From Manihot esculenta (Eukaryota > Streptophyta > Magnoliopsida > Malpighiales > Euphorbiaceae): a DNA stretch of 64,000 nucleotides. Positions 23,809-37,095 of the stretch are shown piece by piece. The position numbers and the translations under genes were made by a program. The DNA lies in NCBI RefSeq assembly GCF_001659605.2, contig NC_035165.2, positions 10,164,445 to 10,228,444 on the forward strand, read 5' to 3'. The notes under the pieces are model-generated. The model saw only the letters and a list, made by a program, of their open reading frames with translations. It was not told the DNA's origin and made no database searches. How positions within the stretch are numbered: position 1 is the stretch's first letter; each line of letters opens with the position of its first letter.

Positions 23809-25195
23809 GTTGTAAATGAACTTGCACCTTCGATATAATTTTATAGAATTAGGTTTCAATCTTTCTTAGATTGAACTTGTTTCTCTTTCGATGTCAAGGT
23901 TTTGGATGGGTGATTGAACTTCTTTAACATCTTTCTAGTGTGAAAGAATTTATTGTAGGCAAATCTCTTTTACTATGATCCACTAGCATCTTTGAAATAA
24001 TAAGGTTATTAATGAGAATGCTATCCACATGATTAATGATCTAAAACCTATAGTAAACTCCTCACTATTAATTAGCTAGCCTCGTGGATGTGTAAAATTA
24101 TTATATCATGAATATACCAATATTGATACAAATACTTAAATCAAACTTTCAATGGCCACTATTTATTTTTAGATAGGTTTAAAAATTTTAAAATTTTTCG
24201 TTATTTTGTAATTTAATCTAAATTTTTAAGAATTGATAAAATTGTTTAAAATTATAAATTTTATTATAACTGTATCCAATTTTAGATATGAAATATGTTG
24301 TAATTTCTATTGAAATTAATAGTAAATAAAAAGAAACTTATAAAATTATGGTCTTTTGCACTAGACAAATGAAAAAAAAAATAAATTAGAGATTTTGAAT
24401 TAAATTATACTGATTTTTTAAAAATTTAAATTAAACTGTAAAATAATAAAAAATTTTAAATTTTTTTTCTACGAATTATATTAGTCTAATAAAATAACAT
24501 ATATGTTATTGCGATATCAACAGTAAAATACGTTTTCTTCTATTTAAATTTTAAATTTAAATATAATTATAATGAAATTTATAATTTTGTATAATTTTAA
24601 TAAATTTTAAAATTACAAATTAAATTAGAAAATAGTGAAATTTTTTGAATATTTCATGTAAACAGTACTTAATTTTTATCACCTATGCCCAAAAAGATTT
24701 CTCTCTTTTTGGACGATGACCAGCTCATTTTCAATCCTTCTGACAGCGTCTGAATTCCAGGCTGTCGAGTCTTCTGAGTCCGGCTCTACAATCACAAGGA
24801 TTGTTTCAGACTTCAGAAAAATACTAAGAAAAGATAAAGTTCCTGGAGAATAATACAACAGCCAATTGGACAGAGACAGAGAGTCTTTTGTCTTTCTGAC
24901 TTTTTCCCAAAAAGCTACAGAAGTTCAGTCTGACCAGCATTAATTAATTCTTACAAAGGATGGCCATCTTCAAGTATATCCAATAATATTATTAATAAAT
25001 AAGAAAATTCTCGTCTTTAATTTCTTGGCTTTTTGAAAGGAGGGTTGATGCATGCTCTAACTGTTATTTTAGCCTTGATTTCTGCTGATCCAAGTATTTG
25101 ATATGATTGTCAAGCTAGCTGTGAGTTTTCAACATCACCATTTCTTTTTCTTGGATAACAAAAAGTACTACAACAAAATCATATCATCATCATCA
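23809..25195. other. Intergenic stretch and 3' flank of the peroxidase gene
   Basis: 23,809-24,680 is AT-rich. 24,690-25,100 is more balanced but shows no protein pattern on either strand; the part nearest 25,195 should be the peroxidase 3' untranslated region. No independent gene is supported. Confidence 0.45.
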
Positions 25196-26348
25196 TCAAT
25201 TTATTACAGAACATTTTTTCCTAATTTCACCATCAGATCCTGTCTTCACTCCAATGTTACTCATCTTCACCATGGACTTCCCGAACTCAACATTGAACTT
25301 CAATGCAGCCAAGCCTCTAACACCCATGAATCGTTGAACCAAGGTTCTGGTGGAAGCATCTGTCCACAATTTCTGATCGGACTCAAGAATGCCTCGCCCA
25401 TTTCTCAGGTTGCTGAAGAAAGATACATCAAACTTGTTCACGCTGCCTGTATCTAATGCGACTCGCTTTGTCCCGTCGCCGTTCTGTGGACACAGTGCTT
25501 GTAGCTGGGGAAGAAATGAGGCGTTGATTGTTGGGTCGGATCCGTTCCCGCTTGCATTATAAAGTCTATAATTAAAGAATTGGCAAGCTGTAGTCCCTAT
25601 TGTGTGTCCTCCTATATCAACAAAAAACCATGGACATGGAAGTTAATTATCGTTGAATTTTGTGTCTTAATACTAAATAAACATGAAAAATTCAGATGGG
25701 TTTCTGTAGTTACCAACTAGAGCGACAAGATCCTGTGCATTAAGACCCTTTTCAGCGAACTTTTGCTTTTGTTTGTCTATGGAGTCTGTGAAGCCAGGCA
25801 AATTAGCAGTATCAGATACCAATGACACCCGACCGTCTCTACGTCCAGTAGGCACCCTCCAACTTCTTCCACCAGTCTGCATGAAATTTAAAGACGCAAA
25901 CGTTTAGCAGTTTATAGTAATTTTCTGAATTATCAACTCATTAAATGTGATCAATAATTACCAGAACAACAGAGTCACGAGCTGCAAGTGCAAGAATATC
26001 AGCGCAAGAAACAATTCCAGGACATGCAGCTTCAAGCTGAGTCTTGGCATCATCAATAACTTCAAAGCCTTTCAATCCAAGATTTGGTAGTGCAGTTTTC
26101 TCAGTGTTGGAACCATCAATAAGAATAGAAGCATCACATCCTTGAACAAAGCAATCATGGAAATGCATCCTAAGCAAACCAGCAGCAACTGCTGGGTTAG
26201 ACTTAAAATGTGTATCAACTGTAGACTTTACAATAGATTCAGCTGTAGGACAAGTACGAGAATAGAATCCAACACGAGTGCGTTGGCCTTGCACCAACGT
26301 CGCAAGCAAAGCAACAAAGAGACATATTAACATAATGCATCTTCCCAT
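25196..26348 (-). CDS. PRX71: Class III secretory peroxidase (PRX71/N1 type), complete, three exons
   Basis: This haem peroxidase is secreted and uses hydrogen peroxide to oxidise phenolics or make reactive oxygen in the cell wall. Exons on the minus strand are 26,348-25,962, 25,876-25,714 and 25,611-25,196, joining in phases 0 and 1, for 321 residues. A signal peptide ([21 protein letters not shown]) precedes a mature start at [13 protein letters not shown]. The distal catalytic site [17 protein letters not shown] contains the Arg and His. [17 protein letters not shown] and the proximal haem ligand in GGHTIG follow. All eight cysteines of the four conserved disulphides are present. The tail [20 protein letters not shown] fits the PRX71 subgroup. 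Many family members have three introns; this one has two. The subgroup is from memory of sequence patterns, while the family is certain. Confidence 0.95.
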
Positions 26349-26441
26349 GATTGAAATAAAGGATTAAAATTTGATGTAGATATTGAGCTAGAAGCTACGA
26401 GATGTTGGAGTTTGTTTTGGCTGTGAACAAGAGAAGTGAAG

Positions 26442-26449
26442 TATTTATA
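26442..26449 (-). promoter_or_regulatory. TATA box of the peroxidase gene
   Basis: TATAAATA on the minus strand lies 93 bases upstream of the peroxidase ATG, which predicts a leader of about 60 bases. Confidence 0.7.
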
Positions 26450-27949
26450 AGCATCCAAAGTCAAGAGAAAGAGAGGGGAAGTAAGCAAAGGCAGCCGAGG
26501 GTCTTCCACTAAAGTTGACATAAATGGAGGATGAGTAGGGAGGCACTATCAAGATGGCAGCTATTAATTAAATTTTGTTATTGTTATATAATTTGGGGAT
26601 TGCATGATCCTGTATATCACGTGAAGAATATTAAGCATCTTGTCATTTTTATTTTTCAGTGGGTTCACATTGCTCTTTTGTCTACTCCTATGAGACAAGA
26701 AATAGGACACGATGGATAAGGAACGGATTGTATAGCCAGGAAATTGGGAAAGTGACCCTACGCAACAGGGCCGTGCCCATGGACATGGCCATAGTGCTAG
26801 GACGCGGTTCTACCTACTTCTGCAAGGAGCTTCCAAGAAAATGTGGGTTTACTTTGTTTATGGAGAGAAAAGGAAATATTTTTAGGTGTATGATGGACGT
26901 AAAAAATATTAAATTAAATAAATCTTATTTATTTTTTTAATAAAAATCCACTTATTCATATTTTGAAAATATATTAATTTATAATAAATAAAATTTTAAA
27001 AAATATTTTTCGATGACATCAAATATTCATCACGAAACTTCCTAGATATCATAACTTCAATTAATTCGCAGGAATCTTTAATATTCTTATAGTTTTAAGA
27101 CATAATTACTATGATTATTGCAAGTATAGACCCTCTATATATATATATATATATTGCTATGGGAATCATTTGAGGAACACTATATCGCTTTACATGCCCT
27201 ATTTTAGTTAATGTATAATCACTTTAAATTTTAATATAATTAATCAATCAATTTTTATATTTTTAAAATAAAATAATTAAATTTTTATATAATTAATCCG
27301 TATAAATAAAAGATTTTTTCGTAAAAATATTATATTAATCAATTGATTAAAAAAATAAATATTTTAAATATCTAAAATATTTTCATGAATACTTAATCAT
27401 TTTTAATATTAGAAATTTTTACATTATGTAAATTACAGTTTAATTTCTAAATTTTAGTGTAATCAATAAATTAATCTTTATATTTTTAAAATTAAAATTT
27501 TAAATTCCTCTATATTTAATCTATTTAAAATTATAATTTTTCTATCCATTATAAATATTAGTTCAAAATTAGAGAGATCAAATTTCTGAAAGTACAATTT
27601 TTTTTTTAAAAAAAAATTTATAACCTATTTAAAAATTATGTGGTACCATAGTTGAAGTAGTAAGTATTTTTTGAAAATTTTGAAATTATAAGTATTGAAA
27701 TATTTTAATGAATGAAATTTGAAGAATAAAAAATGTTAAAAATTAGTTAAATAAGATATTATAGCTAAAAGTTAATGGAAATTTAAGTGTTTTTTCAAAT
27801 AAAAATGAATGATCAAAATATTTAAATTATAATAAATGAGGACGGACAGATTATAGATGGATTAAATGTATGATTTTAAAAATATAGAAACTAATCTATT
27901 AATTATGCTAAAATTCAAGAATTTAAGTGTAATTTATTTATTTAGAAAG
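26450..27949. other. Peroxidase upstream region and AT-rich intergenic DNA
   Basis: 26,450-26,900 is less AT-rich and includes the upstream region of the peroxidase gene; no domain is found in its short open frames. A (TA)n run lies at 27,136-27,154. From 27,200 to 27,940 there are AT-rich blocks, in both orientations, built around AATTAATCTTTATATTTTTA-like words that also recur near 18,500 and 34,000. They may be debris of an AT-rich MITE family. Confidence 0.45.
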
Positions 27950-30900
27950 GGTAATAAAAATACCAGTCCAAGACTCATGGATGTGAATATCTCCTTCAAA
28001 GATTCAGTAATGGCAACTTTGAATATGAATCTCGGTCTTGTTGGAAATCACGAATGATGATCTTGAGAATCATTTAGCCAAAAAATGGAGTAGAGCGATT
28101 GTGATATGCCTGCTGGGACACAAAGTTGGATTTATCTCTTTACAATCAAGACTCCAAGATTTATGGAATACAGCTTCTTTCGGAATTCTTGATTTAGGTA
28201 ATGATTTTTTCATGGTTAATTTCGTTAATAAAGTGGACTATCACAAAGAAATTCTTGAAGGGTCGTGGGTTGTTCTTAGAAGTTATATCAGATTCAACGA
28301 TGGACATCCTCTTTTGATTTTGCCACTAGTACGTTTGACACAGCCATAGTATGGATATGATTACCAGGCCTCCCTCTTCATCTGTATAGTAAGAAGATGC
28401 TACATAGAAGTGGTGGGAACTTTGATCAAAATTGACGACAACACAACAACTGCTTCTCTTGGGGAATATGTTAGAATCGCAGTTGCTGTTAACCTTAGTA
28501 AATCGATTATATCCAAGATCAAGATCAAAGGACGAATTCAACTAATAGAATATGAAAATCTTCCTCTCATCTGTTTTCAGTGTGGAAGGGTGGGCCATCC
28601 TACTAGTTGGTAAGAAAACACTAAATCTTAAAGTACCAAACAGAGCAAACCTTGAGACTAAGAGCTCATGATTTGAGATATTAAGAAACACTGATGCCAT
28701 GGAAAGCCATAGCAAGGAAGTTCATCCTTCAAGGAATACGCCCCAAAAGGAGATAACTGCCAAAGATTCCATAGTTTTGACAACAAAAGGAAAGGAAAAA
28801 CCAAAATACAGACAAGATAAGCTTATTAGGTTACACATTTTACCTTAGAAATTTCTTTAGAAGCAAGGGGAAATTCATCTAACACAAAACCTATAAAGAT
28901 TGTCCCTCTGCACCAAATTCTACCTTTGCAAAATTCTAAAACAAGTATAATTCAGGTAAAGACATCTCTAGACCCTAATAATCATACAGTAGTCCGTATG
29001 GGTAGCCCTTCTCAGGTTGCTAGTTTGAGCATATAGCTACAAATGTCTCATAATAGTGTAAAGGCTCAAAATTCTATTGCCATAGTCCATGTGAATGAAT
29101 GCCCTCCTGAGCCTGGAATATCCATTCCTTTAAGCACGTCTGACTCAGTCCAAGCGAATGGTTACAATTCTCTTGCTCCATTTCAACCTCTCCCATTGTT
29201 AATTGCTATAAATGAAGAGATAGCAGAAGGATAGGAGGTAGAAGATGAAGATGAGTCTAATATCGTCTTTGATAGTGAATTTGAGGAGGAAACATACTTG
29301 GACCCTCACCTACGAAACTGAGTAAGATTTACCAAGTGTTTGTTTTCTCCCTTCTGTACGTCATATTTTATTTCTATGTCTATTTTCATTTGGAATTGCC
29401 AAAGGACGGACAACCTTATTTTTTTAAATGCTTTCAGATTATTAATAAATAAATATAAAACTGATCTTATTATTCTGTAAGAGTCTCATATTAGTGGTAA
29501 GAAAGCTGATTCTTTCACCATTAAGATGGGCTTCCAACACTCCCATCGGCTGGAGGCTAGTGATTTTTTGGCAAGTATTTAGCTTTTTGGAATAATGATT
29601 GGAATATTCAGATTCCAATAAATAATAGGCAGTTTGTTCATACTTGTATTTTTAAGAATTGGGAGCCTCTCATTCTTTTTACTGTAGTATATGGAAGTCC
29701 AAATGCCCATAGTAGGAAGAGTTTATGGAATGACTTATACTCTCTTACAATTCCTACCCATGTGACTTGGTTGCTTGCAGGTGATTTTAAGTCTTTAATT
29801 ACTCGCAACAGATGAATGCTGGGCTGGCTCTATTCATAGAACTGGAGTATCATGAGACTTATTGATTGGTTTTCCAAAACTCAACTCATTGATTTGGGAT
29901 ATCAAGGACCTAAATTTACATGGCAAAGAGGAAAGGTTTTTGAAAGATTAGATCGAGCAGTGTGTAACTCTGCTTAGAGATCATGCTTTCCTGAGGTTAG
30001 TGTTTTTCATCTTACTAAAATCTAGTCGGACCACTGCTCGATCTTGATCAAGTTTCAAAGTTTTCAATTACATATTCGAGAACGACCTTTCAAATTTCAA
30101 GCAGCATGGTTATCTCATAGTTGTTTTCATCAACTCTTGCAAAAATCCTAGATTCCAAAAAAGTTTTATGGACACCCTGAGTCACCTATCTGATAATCTA
30201 ACAGACTGGAACAAAAATATTTTTGATAATGTATTTCATAAAAAAGAAGACTTCTTACCAATATAGAAGAGATTTGGAAAGTTTTGGATAATAATTTTTT
30301 TAGATATTTGGTTAACTTAGAGTTGAAATTAAGAAAAGATTTGGAGGTAATTCTGCAAAGGGAAGAGCTCATATGGTATCCCAAATCCAGAACAGATTGG
30401 ATACAATAGGATGATAGGAATATTGCATACTTTCATGCCAAAACGCTTTTCACAAGGAAAAAGAATAGAATTGAATTGATTCAGAATGATGAGGGGATTT
30501 GGATTGACAACCAGGAGGACTTTAAGAATCATGGTCTGCTCCTTTTTTTTTATAATCTCTACCAAGCTATGCTATAACAGGTAAGTTTTTTATTATTCCG
30601 TATCACCTGTTTCAGATTTTAATGGGTGATGTGGTGATCACAGAAGTTAGAGATGCTCTATTTAGTATGAAACCGTGAAAAGCTCCATGCCTAGATGGCT
30701 TTTAGGCATGTTTTTTTCAAAGCAATTGGTCTATTGTTGGTAAGAGTATCTACAAGGAAGTTGTTAGAGTATTAAAGGGTGGTCCCTTAGACACTAATCT
30801 TAATAACACTCTCGTTTCTCTCATTCCTAAAGTTTCAAAATCAATTTCTTTTAAACAATTTAGACGTATTGCTTTATGCACTGTTATATAAAATTATTAC

Positions 30901-31830
30901 TAAAGTGATTGTTAACAGATTGAAATATTATATTTCCATGTTGGTTGGTTCCAACCAAACTAGTTTTGCACCAGGGAGAAGAATCACCGATGATATCATT
31001 ATTGCCCAAGAAGTTATTCACTCAATGAGAAAGAAAAGAGGCTCTAAAGGCTTTCTTGCATTGAAAGTTGATGTAGAAAAAACATATGACAAAATTAGTT
31101 GGTATTTTCTTCAGGACACCCTAAGGGACATAAGTCTTCCTTCTTTATTGATACATGTTTTTATGAGCAGTGTCTCGTCTTCTTCTATGCAAGTTGTGTG
31201 AAATGGTGCACTAACAAAGAAGTTAAACCATCCAGAGGCTTAAAACAAGGAGATCCTCTATTTCCTTACTTGTTTGTGTTATGCATGGAAAGGTTTGTGC
31301 ATGGCATCAATAAAGCAGTGAGCCAATATGTTTGAAATCCAATAGTGCTTTGCAGAAGAGGTCCTCCTATATCACACATTTTCTTTGCTGATGATTTAAT
31401 TCTTATTGCAGAAGCTTCCTTATCTTAGGTGGACATTATAAAGAGAGTTCTAGATTCATTTTGTGCCAATTTTGGCAAAAAAGTTAATAAAGAGAAGATC
31501 TGCATCTTGTTTTCTAGAAATATACCTACTAGCCCCAAAAGAATTCTCAACACCAAGCTCGGAGTTACTAAAAGATCTTGGGAAATATTTTGGTGTTTCT
31601 CTCTTTTTCATTCTCGAGCCTTCAAATCAACCTTCTAGGGAATCATTGATAAAATAAGAAGTAAGTTTGCATCCTGGGATGTAAGGAAACTTTCTCTTGC
31701 GGAAAGAATTACTCTTGCTCAGTCTATTATTTCAGTGATTGTTGTTCATACCATGCAAACGATTTTCTTACCTGCCTTAGTTTGTGACATAATAGATAAG
31801 TTATTTCAGAAAAATGACTTTATCTTTCTA
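27950..31830 (+). mobile_element. Degenerate plant L1-type LINE: DUF4283, zinc knuckle, endonuclease, reverse transcriptase
   Basis: ORF1 remnants come first. 28,038-28,349 is a DUF4283-type domain with residues such as LWNTASFGILDLGNDFFMVN and KEILEGSWVVLRSY. 28,410-28,613 ends in the knuckle ENLPLICFQCGRVGHPTSW. ORF2 follows with an apurinic-type endonuclease (IWNCQRT near 29,390, VYGSPNAHSRKSLW, WLLAGDFKSL, SDHCSILIKF). The reverse transcriptase has YKIITKVIVNRLKYYISML, SFAPGRRITDDIIIAQEVIH, DVEKTYDKISW and, near 31,380, the catalytic FFADDLILIAEA. Frameshifts and stops are frequent. The 3' part (zf-RVT, RNase H, poly(A)) is absent; homology stops near 31,830. Confidence 0.88.
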
Positions 31831-33295
31831 AAAGAGAAAGTCATTCCATGTACTTTAAACATTTTATTAAAAACTCAATATAAATGTATTAATATATTTA
31901 TTTTTTAAATTAAAATTAATAATATAAAATAAACTATTTTATTAAAAAATAATTTTTAATAAAAAATATTTACTAAAAAATTATTTATAAATACAAATGA
32001 CTTCCTACAAACAAACAAAGTATTAAGTCTTGATTTATATGTAATCAAATTGCCAAAATTTATCTAAATAATTTTAAACTCATTTTCGATTTGACATAAA
32101 ATAACTATTATATATTGCTTTCATTTTTAATATACGAATGATGTGGGATTCCCATTATATATCTACATACAGAGAAGCTTCCATAAACAAATTGAAAAAA
32201 AAAAACATATATAATTATTTAATGGAGTTTGTACATTGTTCACAGTTTTTATTTATCTCGAACTAAGCGAACGGAATTTTTTTTTATCTTTTGAAAAATA
32301 GAAATATTAATTGATTTAATTAAGTTATATATGTATAGATTATGTTTAGAAATTTCACTTTGCAAACGCAAGGGAAATGCAGATCTCGAATTCATCCCTT
32401 GTGTAATTGAGTGGTTGTTCAAGGACTTAATTATCTTTTTGGGTAAATTCTTAGATGGATCTTGTCATCATGAACCAAGTTAATTTTAAGATATAAAATA
32501 CATAGGTTTCTTTTTATTTTAAATAACTTACACTTAATCGTTATACTATAATTAAAACCGAACACTTACATCTCTCTATTGTCCTTTCATCTAAATATAC
32601 GGTCTTTCAATCTATTTTTTCATTAATTCAAAGGTAAATAGCTGGTCAAACATTTCAAAAAAAAATTTCTTCCCACGATACTCTTATTACACCATACAAC
32701 ACAAAAAAAAAAAAAAAAAAACTTTTAATTCTAAAGACCCAAATAATATTTTTCATTGCCATCCTAAATACTGCATCCTTTAATGGCTAAAAATTTCAAC
32801 AAGTCCCTCGCAATGAACAAAACCATCCACTTCGTCCTTATTTAGCACTAGCAACAAAACTCAAAACCCAGATCTTTCTTGTGCTTTTTCCCCATTGTTT
32901 GGCCAAATCATCTTTCAAAAGAGGCCTTTTGTTGGTAATGGATAATTATTTCCACAGATTAATAAGGGGAGGAAGAAGACAGAAGAATCAAATCATACAC
33001 GAGAATATAACAAAATGATGCTATTACTGACTAAGTAACAATGGAAAAATATTACAGGACTAATATGAACACCGACAAGTACAAATTCTCCATGGTTAAG
33101 CAGTGTATTAAAAAAGACAGCTAACCATGGAGGACAACATTTACATGCATATCAACATTATTTAATGATATACTCTATTGGAGACCTTGACAACCTTGGC
33201 TCTGCAACTGTCAAAAACTTCATTGCAATAATTAAGTACATCAATTCCTAAAAATACATAGACAACAATGACAAATTTTAAGATAAAAGAGAAGT
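31831..33295. other. AT-rich intergenic stretch
   Basis: No gene is seen on either strand. There is a poly(A) run near 32,700-32,720. The end nearest 33,295 is the 3' flank of the ERF pseudogene. Confidence 0.45.
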
Positions 33296-33703
33296 CTAAT
33301 TAATTTCATAAGATGGGTACTTCTGCAAATTGAAATTTCTAGAATCAACATCCAAAGGCGCCTCTTCGAAATCCAGAAACGTGAGACCTAACAGAGGAGA
33401 TGATCCTCCTGAACCTTGGCTTTCAATCAACATGGGAGACGGTGTCTCAACCTTGCAACACTTGTCCATGGTAACTTTCTGCTGTGAATCAGCTTCCTTT
33501 GCCACCGCCGGCTTGGTCGTCCCCACTTAGGCTTTCTTCTTGTTCAACGAGTTTGATTGCTTGTCAACTTTTCCTCTTTGTTTCTGTGATTCCACTAAGC
33601 TTTGACAGATCGCTTGCAGCTTCGCGTCAACTGAGGAATGGAGAGGCTTGTACTCGCCAAACTTGCCTTCGATGTTAGACCCCTAATGGCGGAGCTTCCT
33701 CAG
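33296..33703 (-). pseudogene. Pseudogene fragment: C-terminal part of a RAP2-4-type AP2/ERF transcription factor
   Basis: On the minus strand one frame reads LRKLRH, stop, then [20 protein letters not shown] and [15 protein letters not shown]. After a second stop it runs to the end with the residues GSGGSSPLLGLTFLDFEEAP and the tail NLQKYPSYEIN. These are the post-AP2 blocks of RAP2-4/RAP2-13-like factors (DREB A-6 subgroup), whose intact members end in ...KYPSYEIDWDSI-type sequence. The AP2 DNA-binding domain is absent, two in-frame stops (near 33,684 and 33,528) interrupt the frame, and the terminal residues are lost. It is therefore a broken, partial copy. Upstream sequence is GA-rich and non-coding. 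Confidence 0.8.
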
Positions 33704-35250
33704 CTGTAAAGAAAGTGCTGAGCCAGAGTGGAGAGAGAGAGAAAAATATAAAGCAGCAAAAGGAAGAAAGATCAAAGATGAAGATGTGGAGAGTGAGAGA
33801 CGGTTAATGTGGAGGGAAGTAAGGAGGGAAGGAGGGAGAGGGAGAGGGTGAGGTTTTTATAAAGGATATTTTTGGCATTTAAAATATTTTTCTCTAGATG
33901 TTAATAGATTTTAAAATGAAAAAACTTTCGATTTGAATGGAATAAAAACTGAAATGAAAAGACTTTCGATTTGAATAGAATAAAAATATAAAAATTTAAG
34001 TATTTAATTCTAAAAATAAAAGATTAATCTATTAATTATAATAAAATTTAAAAATTAAAATGTAATTTTTTTTTTTTTTATGAAAAATCCACTCGTTTGT
34101 GTTTTACAAGTCTGGACAGGATTTAGACAAATGTTTCCATTCTTTTTGTGCTGTGCACTTTGTTGCTATGTATGCAACAATTGAAGTTTATGTTCTGTTT
34201 GTTCCTAGAATTGAAGTACTAAACTGAATTAATTTAGTTTAATTCAATCATTCGTTTGAAATTAAGAATTTTATAAAAATTTAATTTAATTAATTTCTTT
34301 TTTTTATAATTTTTTATTTAAAATAAAAAAATTTAATTTTTTTTTTCATTTCAAAAATTTTCATTATATAAAAAAATAAAATTATGTATAATTTCATAGG
34401 AACTCATTTAAATTTTTTCCCATAAAATTATTTATAAAAGTAAAAATTTCTCCATCTCATCGAAATAAAATGCTTTTATTAAGGTTAGACTGATTTTAGG
34501 TAATATTTTGATTGTCATGAGTGAATGCATAGCTTAAATTTGAGGAAACATGGTAAGTTTGTAGGGATGGCAATCAAATTGGATATAACCAAAGCTTATT
34601 TTTAATATTTCAATATTTATAAGAAGTGGATATCTTGAATTATACAGTGTATATCTTTAATTTTTTTTTTTATTATATCAACGAGATTTTTATTCTTAAT
34701 AAATTAAAATTGATATTCTATAGCATTTCTATTCCTTAATCGATTGCTACAATTAATATAATTCACGAATGCATTTCACAGAATTCAATTGCTATAATTA
34801 ATATAATTCATGAATGCATTTCACAGATTTAACTTAGAAATGATAATTCTCATGTCTCTACAATATGATTTAAGTAATTAAATTATTTTTATATTTTATA
34901 AATTAAAATAAACAAATTAAAATACAAAACCTTTATAATTTTTCTATAAAAAACAATAGTCTAATTTAAATTTTAATCAATATATTAAAATTTTTTAATT
35001 CCATAATTACCCTTCATTCCCATTAAAAAAAATATTTCATGTAACAAGGCATACCTTCAAAATATTACATGATAATGACTTATTCATAAAATTTTAAATC
35101 AGAAATTCATTACACTCCATTATTAAAGTTATATAATAAATTAAAATTTAAAATTTCTATAATAAAATGCAAAAGCATGTAAATTAATGTAGGTTTTTTC
35201 CGATTGACCAATCTACAAATATAGCAATAGAAAATACAATCAAGCTTCCC
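33704..35250. other. AT-rich intergenic stretch with a 45-bp tandem duplication
   Basis: It contains GA-rich sequence at 33,730-33,850, then AT-rich DNA. A near-perfect 45-bp tandem duplication lies at 34,743-34,787 and 34,788-34,832 (ATTGCTACAATTAATATAAT versus ATTGCTATAATTAATATAAT). No gene is present. Confidence 0.5.
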
Positions 35251-36813
35251 TCAACCCTCCCTATCCATGAACCGCCTGGCCTTGCTATAAGCAATCTTCA
35301 AAAATTTCCTAAACCTTCTTAAATCAAGCTTTACATTTTGCTCCTTCAAGTATATATCCATTATCTCACCAGGCCACCCTTTTCCCTGAACTTGAACACC
35401 ATGAGGATCCTTCACCAGCAAGCTCTCACTCCCATATTTTTCCACCAAGCTACTCTCTTCCGCTCCAATCCTATACTCCATATACTCCAGCTCCAACCCT
35501 CTTCCTACCCTTCCAAAAAAAGCTTCCGATGCCCACTCGACCCCAATCGGAACCACCTGCAAAAACACCGCCCCTGCACGGAGAAACAACGAGTGCGTAA
35601 GCGCCGCCCCATGCACCCCAACCAATGCATGGCTTGAATTCACCAGCGCATAAGATTCAACCAGGGAGGTGTTATACTTGGGTTCAAAAACAATCACTTC
35701 AAAACCCGTTTCTTCCATCGCCTTGATTACTTCATTTTCATTCACAATCTCACGTCCTGTGCTTCCCTTGCGGCTCGCAAGCAACAGCCGTGGGCGTGCC
35801 CACCCTGGGCTTGAAGTTGGAGGGTTCAAATTCAAACCTTTTTGGTTATATGCTTTCTCTAGTAGAGCCCTGAAATGCAGGAACGTTCTATGGTTAGGCA
35901 TTAGGGTTTGGTTTATCGTCATGAAGCCATGCGAGATTAGGCCAAATATTGCTGACGGGAAGCAGTGGGTGTTTGTATCTTTGAGCGTTACGATCGGGTG
36001 TCTCGTGAATGTGTTTAGCAAATCTCCGTACTTGGTGACCCACCAGTCAGGAGCTTCGGAGACAACGATGACGAAGTCTTGGTCGGGGAAGATGGTGTTG
36101 ACGGTGATGAAGAGAGGGATGATTCCGTCATTGAAGTCGTGAAAGAAGTTTCCGGTGTAGCCGCCGACGCTGAAAACCAGGGCTGGAGCGCTGTGTTGGA
36201 TTTGGCATGGCGGGCTTGTTGGGCTTAAGGTAATAGTGAGTTCTTTGATTTGGGCCATGATGAAATCTTCGAATTTCCGAGGATAGGGTTTTATTTTTTC
36301 AACAGAATTTAGATTCGCGGGGCCTACAACGAAGAAAGTAGAGGTTGTGGGGTCCAAAACAGTTGAACCATTGACTGAGCAGAGATCATAGCGCAACTGA
36401 GTGCGGTCGCAGCTGATTTGACTTCCACAATGTAACTGCCGGTCTCGTCGGGTAATCGTTCTCAATTTTGCACGTGGCATCTCTGAAAATAAATATAAAA
36501 TAAAGAAGAAAAATGAACGACTTTCTTTATAAAAAATCTAATATTTAATTTTTTTATATTGAAAGTATTTTAAATTATTCTATACTTGTCAAACGGTTTG
36601 ATCAAATTAATGCTAGGAAAATGACAAACGATAGAGTTAAAAAAGGAATGAAGGATGCGTTAGGGGCATACCTGCAAAATTCTCGTTTGATGAAAGAATT
36701 GAATTTCTTGATCGCCAAATGAAAGAAAAATTCGTCAAGATTATGAAGCACAACACCAGAAAGAGCAAGAAGACAATTGCCATTTCGTAATGCTTCCTCT
36801 TCTTCATAATCAT
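35251..36813 (-). CDS. GT61-family glycosyltransferase, tandem copy 1, complete, two exons
   Basis: This is a Golgi type II membrane enzyme of family GT61, whose plant members add xylose or arabinose to xylan and related glycans. Exon 1 (36,813-36,672) encodes a basic start MIMKKRKHYE and a membrane anchor at residues 11-33 (MAIVFLLFLVLCFIILTNFS). It splits a codon (phase 1) and joins exon 2 (36,482-35,251) at a TTTTCAG acceptor, for 457 residues in all. The catalytic domain shows CDRTQLRYDLCSVNG, ALVFSVGGYTGNFFHDFNDG, PRLLLASRKGS, and the residues ALVGVHGAALTHSLFLRAGA followed by FLQVVPIGVEWA, hallmarks of GT61. The ATG at 36,813 is the first in frame; a second ATG is two codons later. The donor sugar and acceptor cannot be read from the sequence. 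Confidence 0.93.
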
Positions 36814-36903
36814 TTGTAGTGAAATCAAAACCTCAAGAAACTGATGAAAATTAAGAAAATGATAAATTCTGATCAGTGATCATCAATTGTCATGTAGACA
36901 TGT

Positions 36904-37095
36904 ACAGATTAGAGGTTGATCAGTTCTTACACTGCAACTTCAAACTTGGAAATGGTAGAGAGAGAAAGAGAGCTTCCATTCCTTTTTATTCATTAATTGC
37001 CCTTTGCTTCTTCAAAAATAATGGCTTTACACATGGATTATATATAGATTACTTAGAAATGGTTTCTAGTGTGCAGTCAACGTAATTGGCCGTTG
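36904..37095 (-). promoter_or_regulatory. Leader and core promoter of GT61 copy 1
   Basis: The block at 36,904-36,972 (CAGTTCTTACACTGCAACTT ... GGAAATGGTAGAGAGAGA) is conserved upstream of copy 2 at 45,860-45,950, so it is probably the shared 5' leader. A TATATATAA box lies at 37,038-37,046 on the minus strand. The block at 37,007-37,095 around it recurs as relics at about 49,066, 54,274 and 57,766. Confidence 0.6.

Noticed and set aside
25103..25456. 117-codon plus-strand open frame
   Set aside because: It is antisense to peroxidase exon 3 and its 3' untranslated region.
35338..36142. Plus-strand open frames of 99 and 157 codons opposite GT61 copy 1
   Set aside because: They are antisense shadows of a strongly supported GT61 exon.
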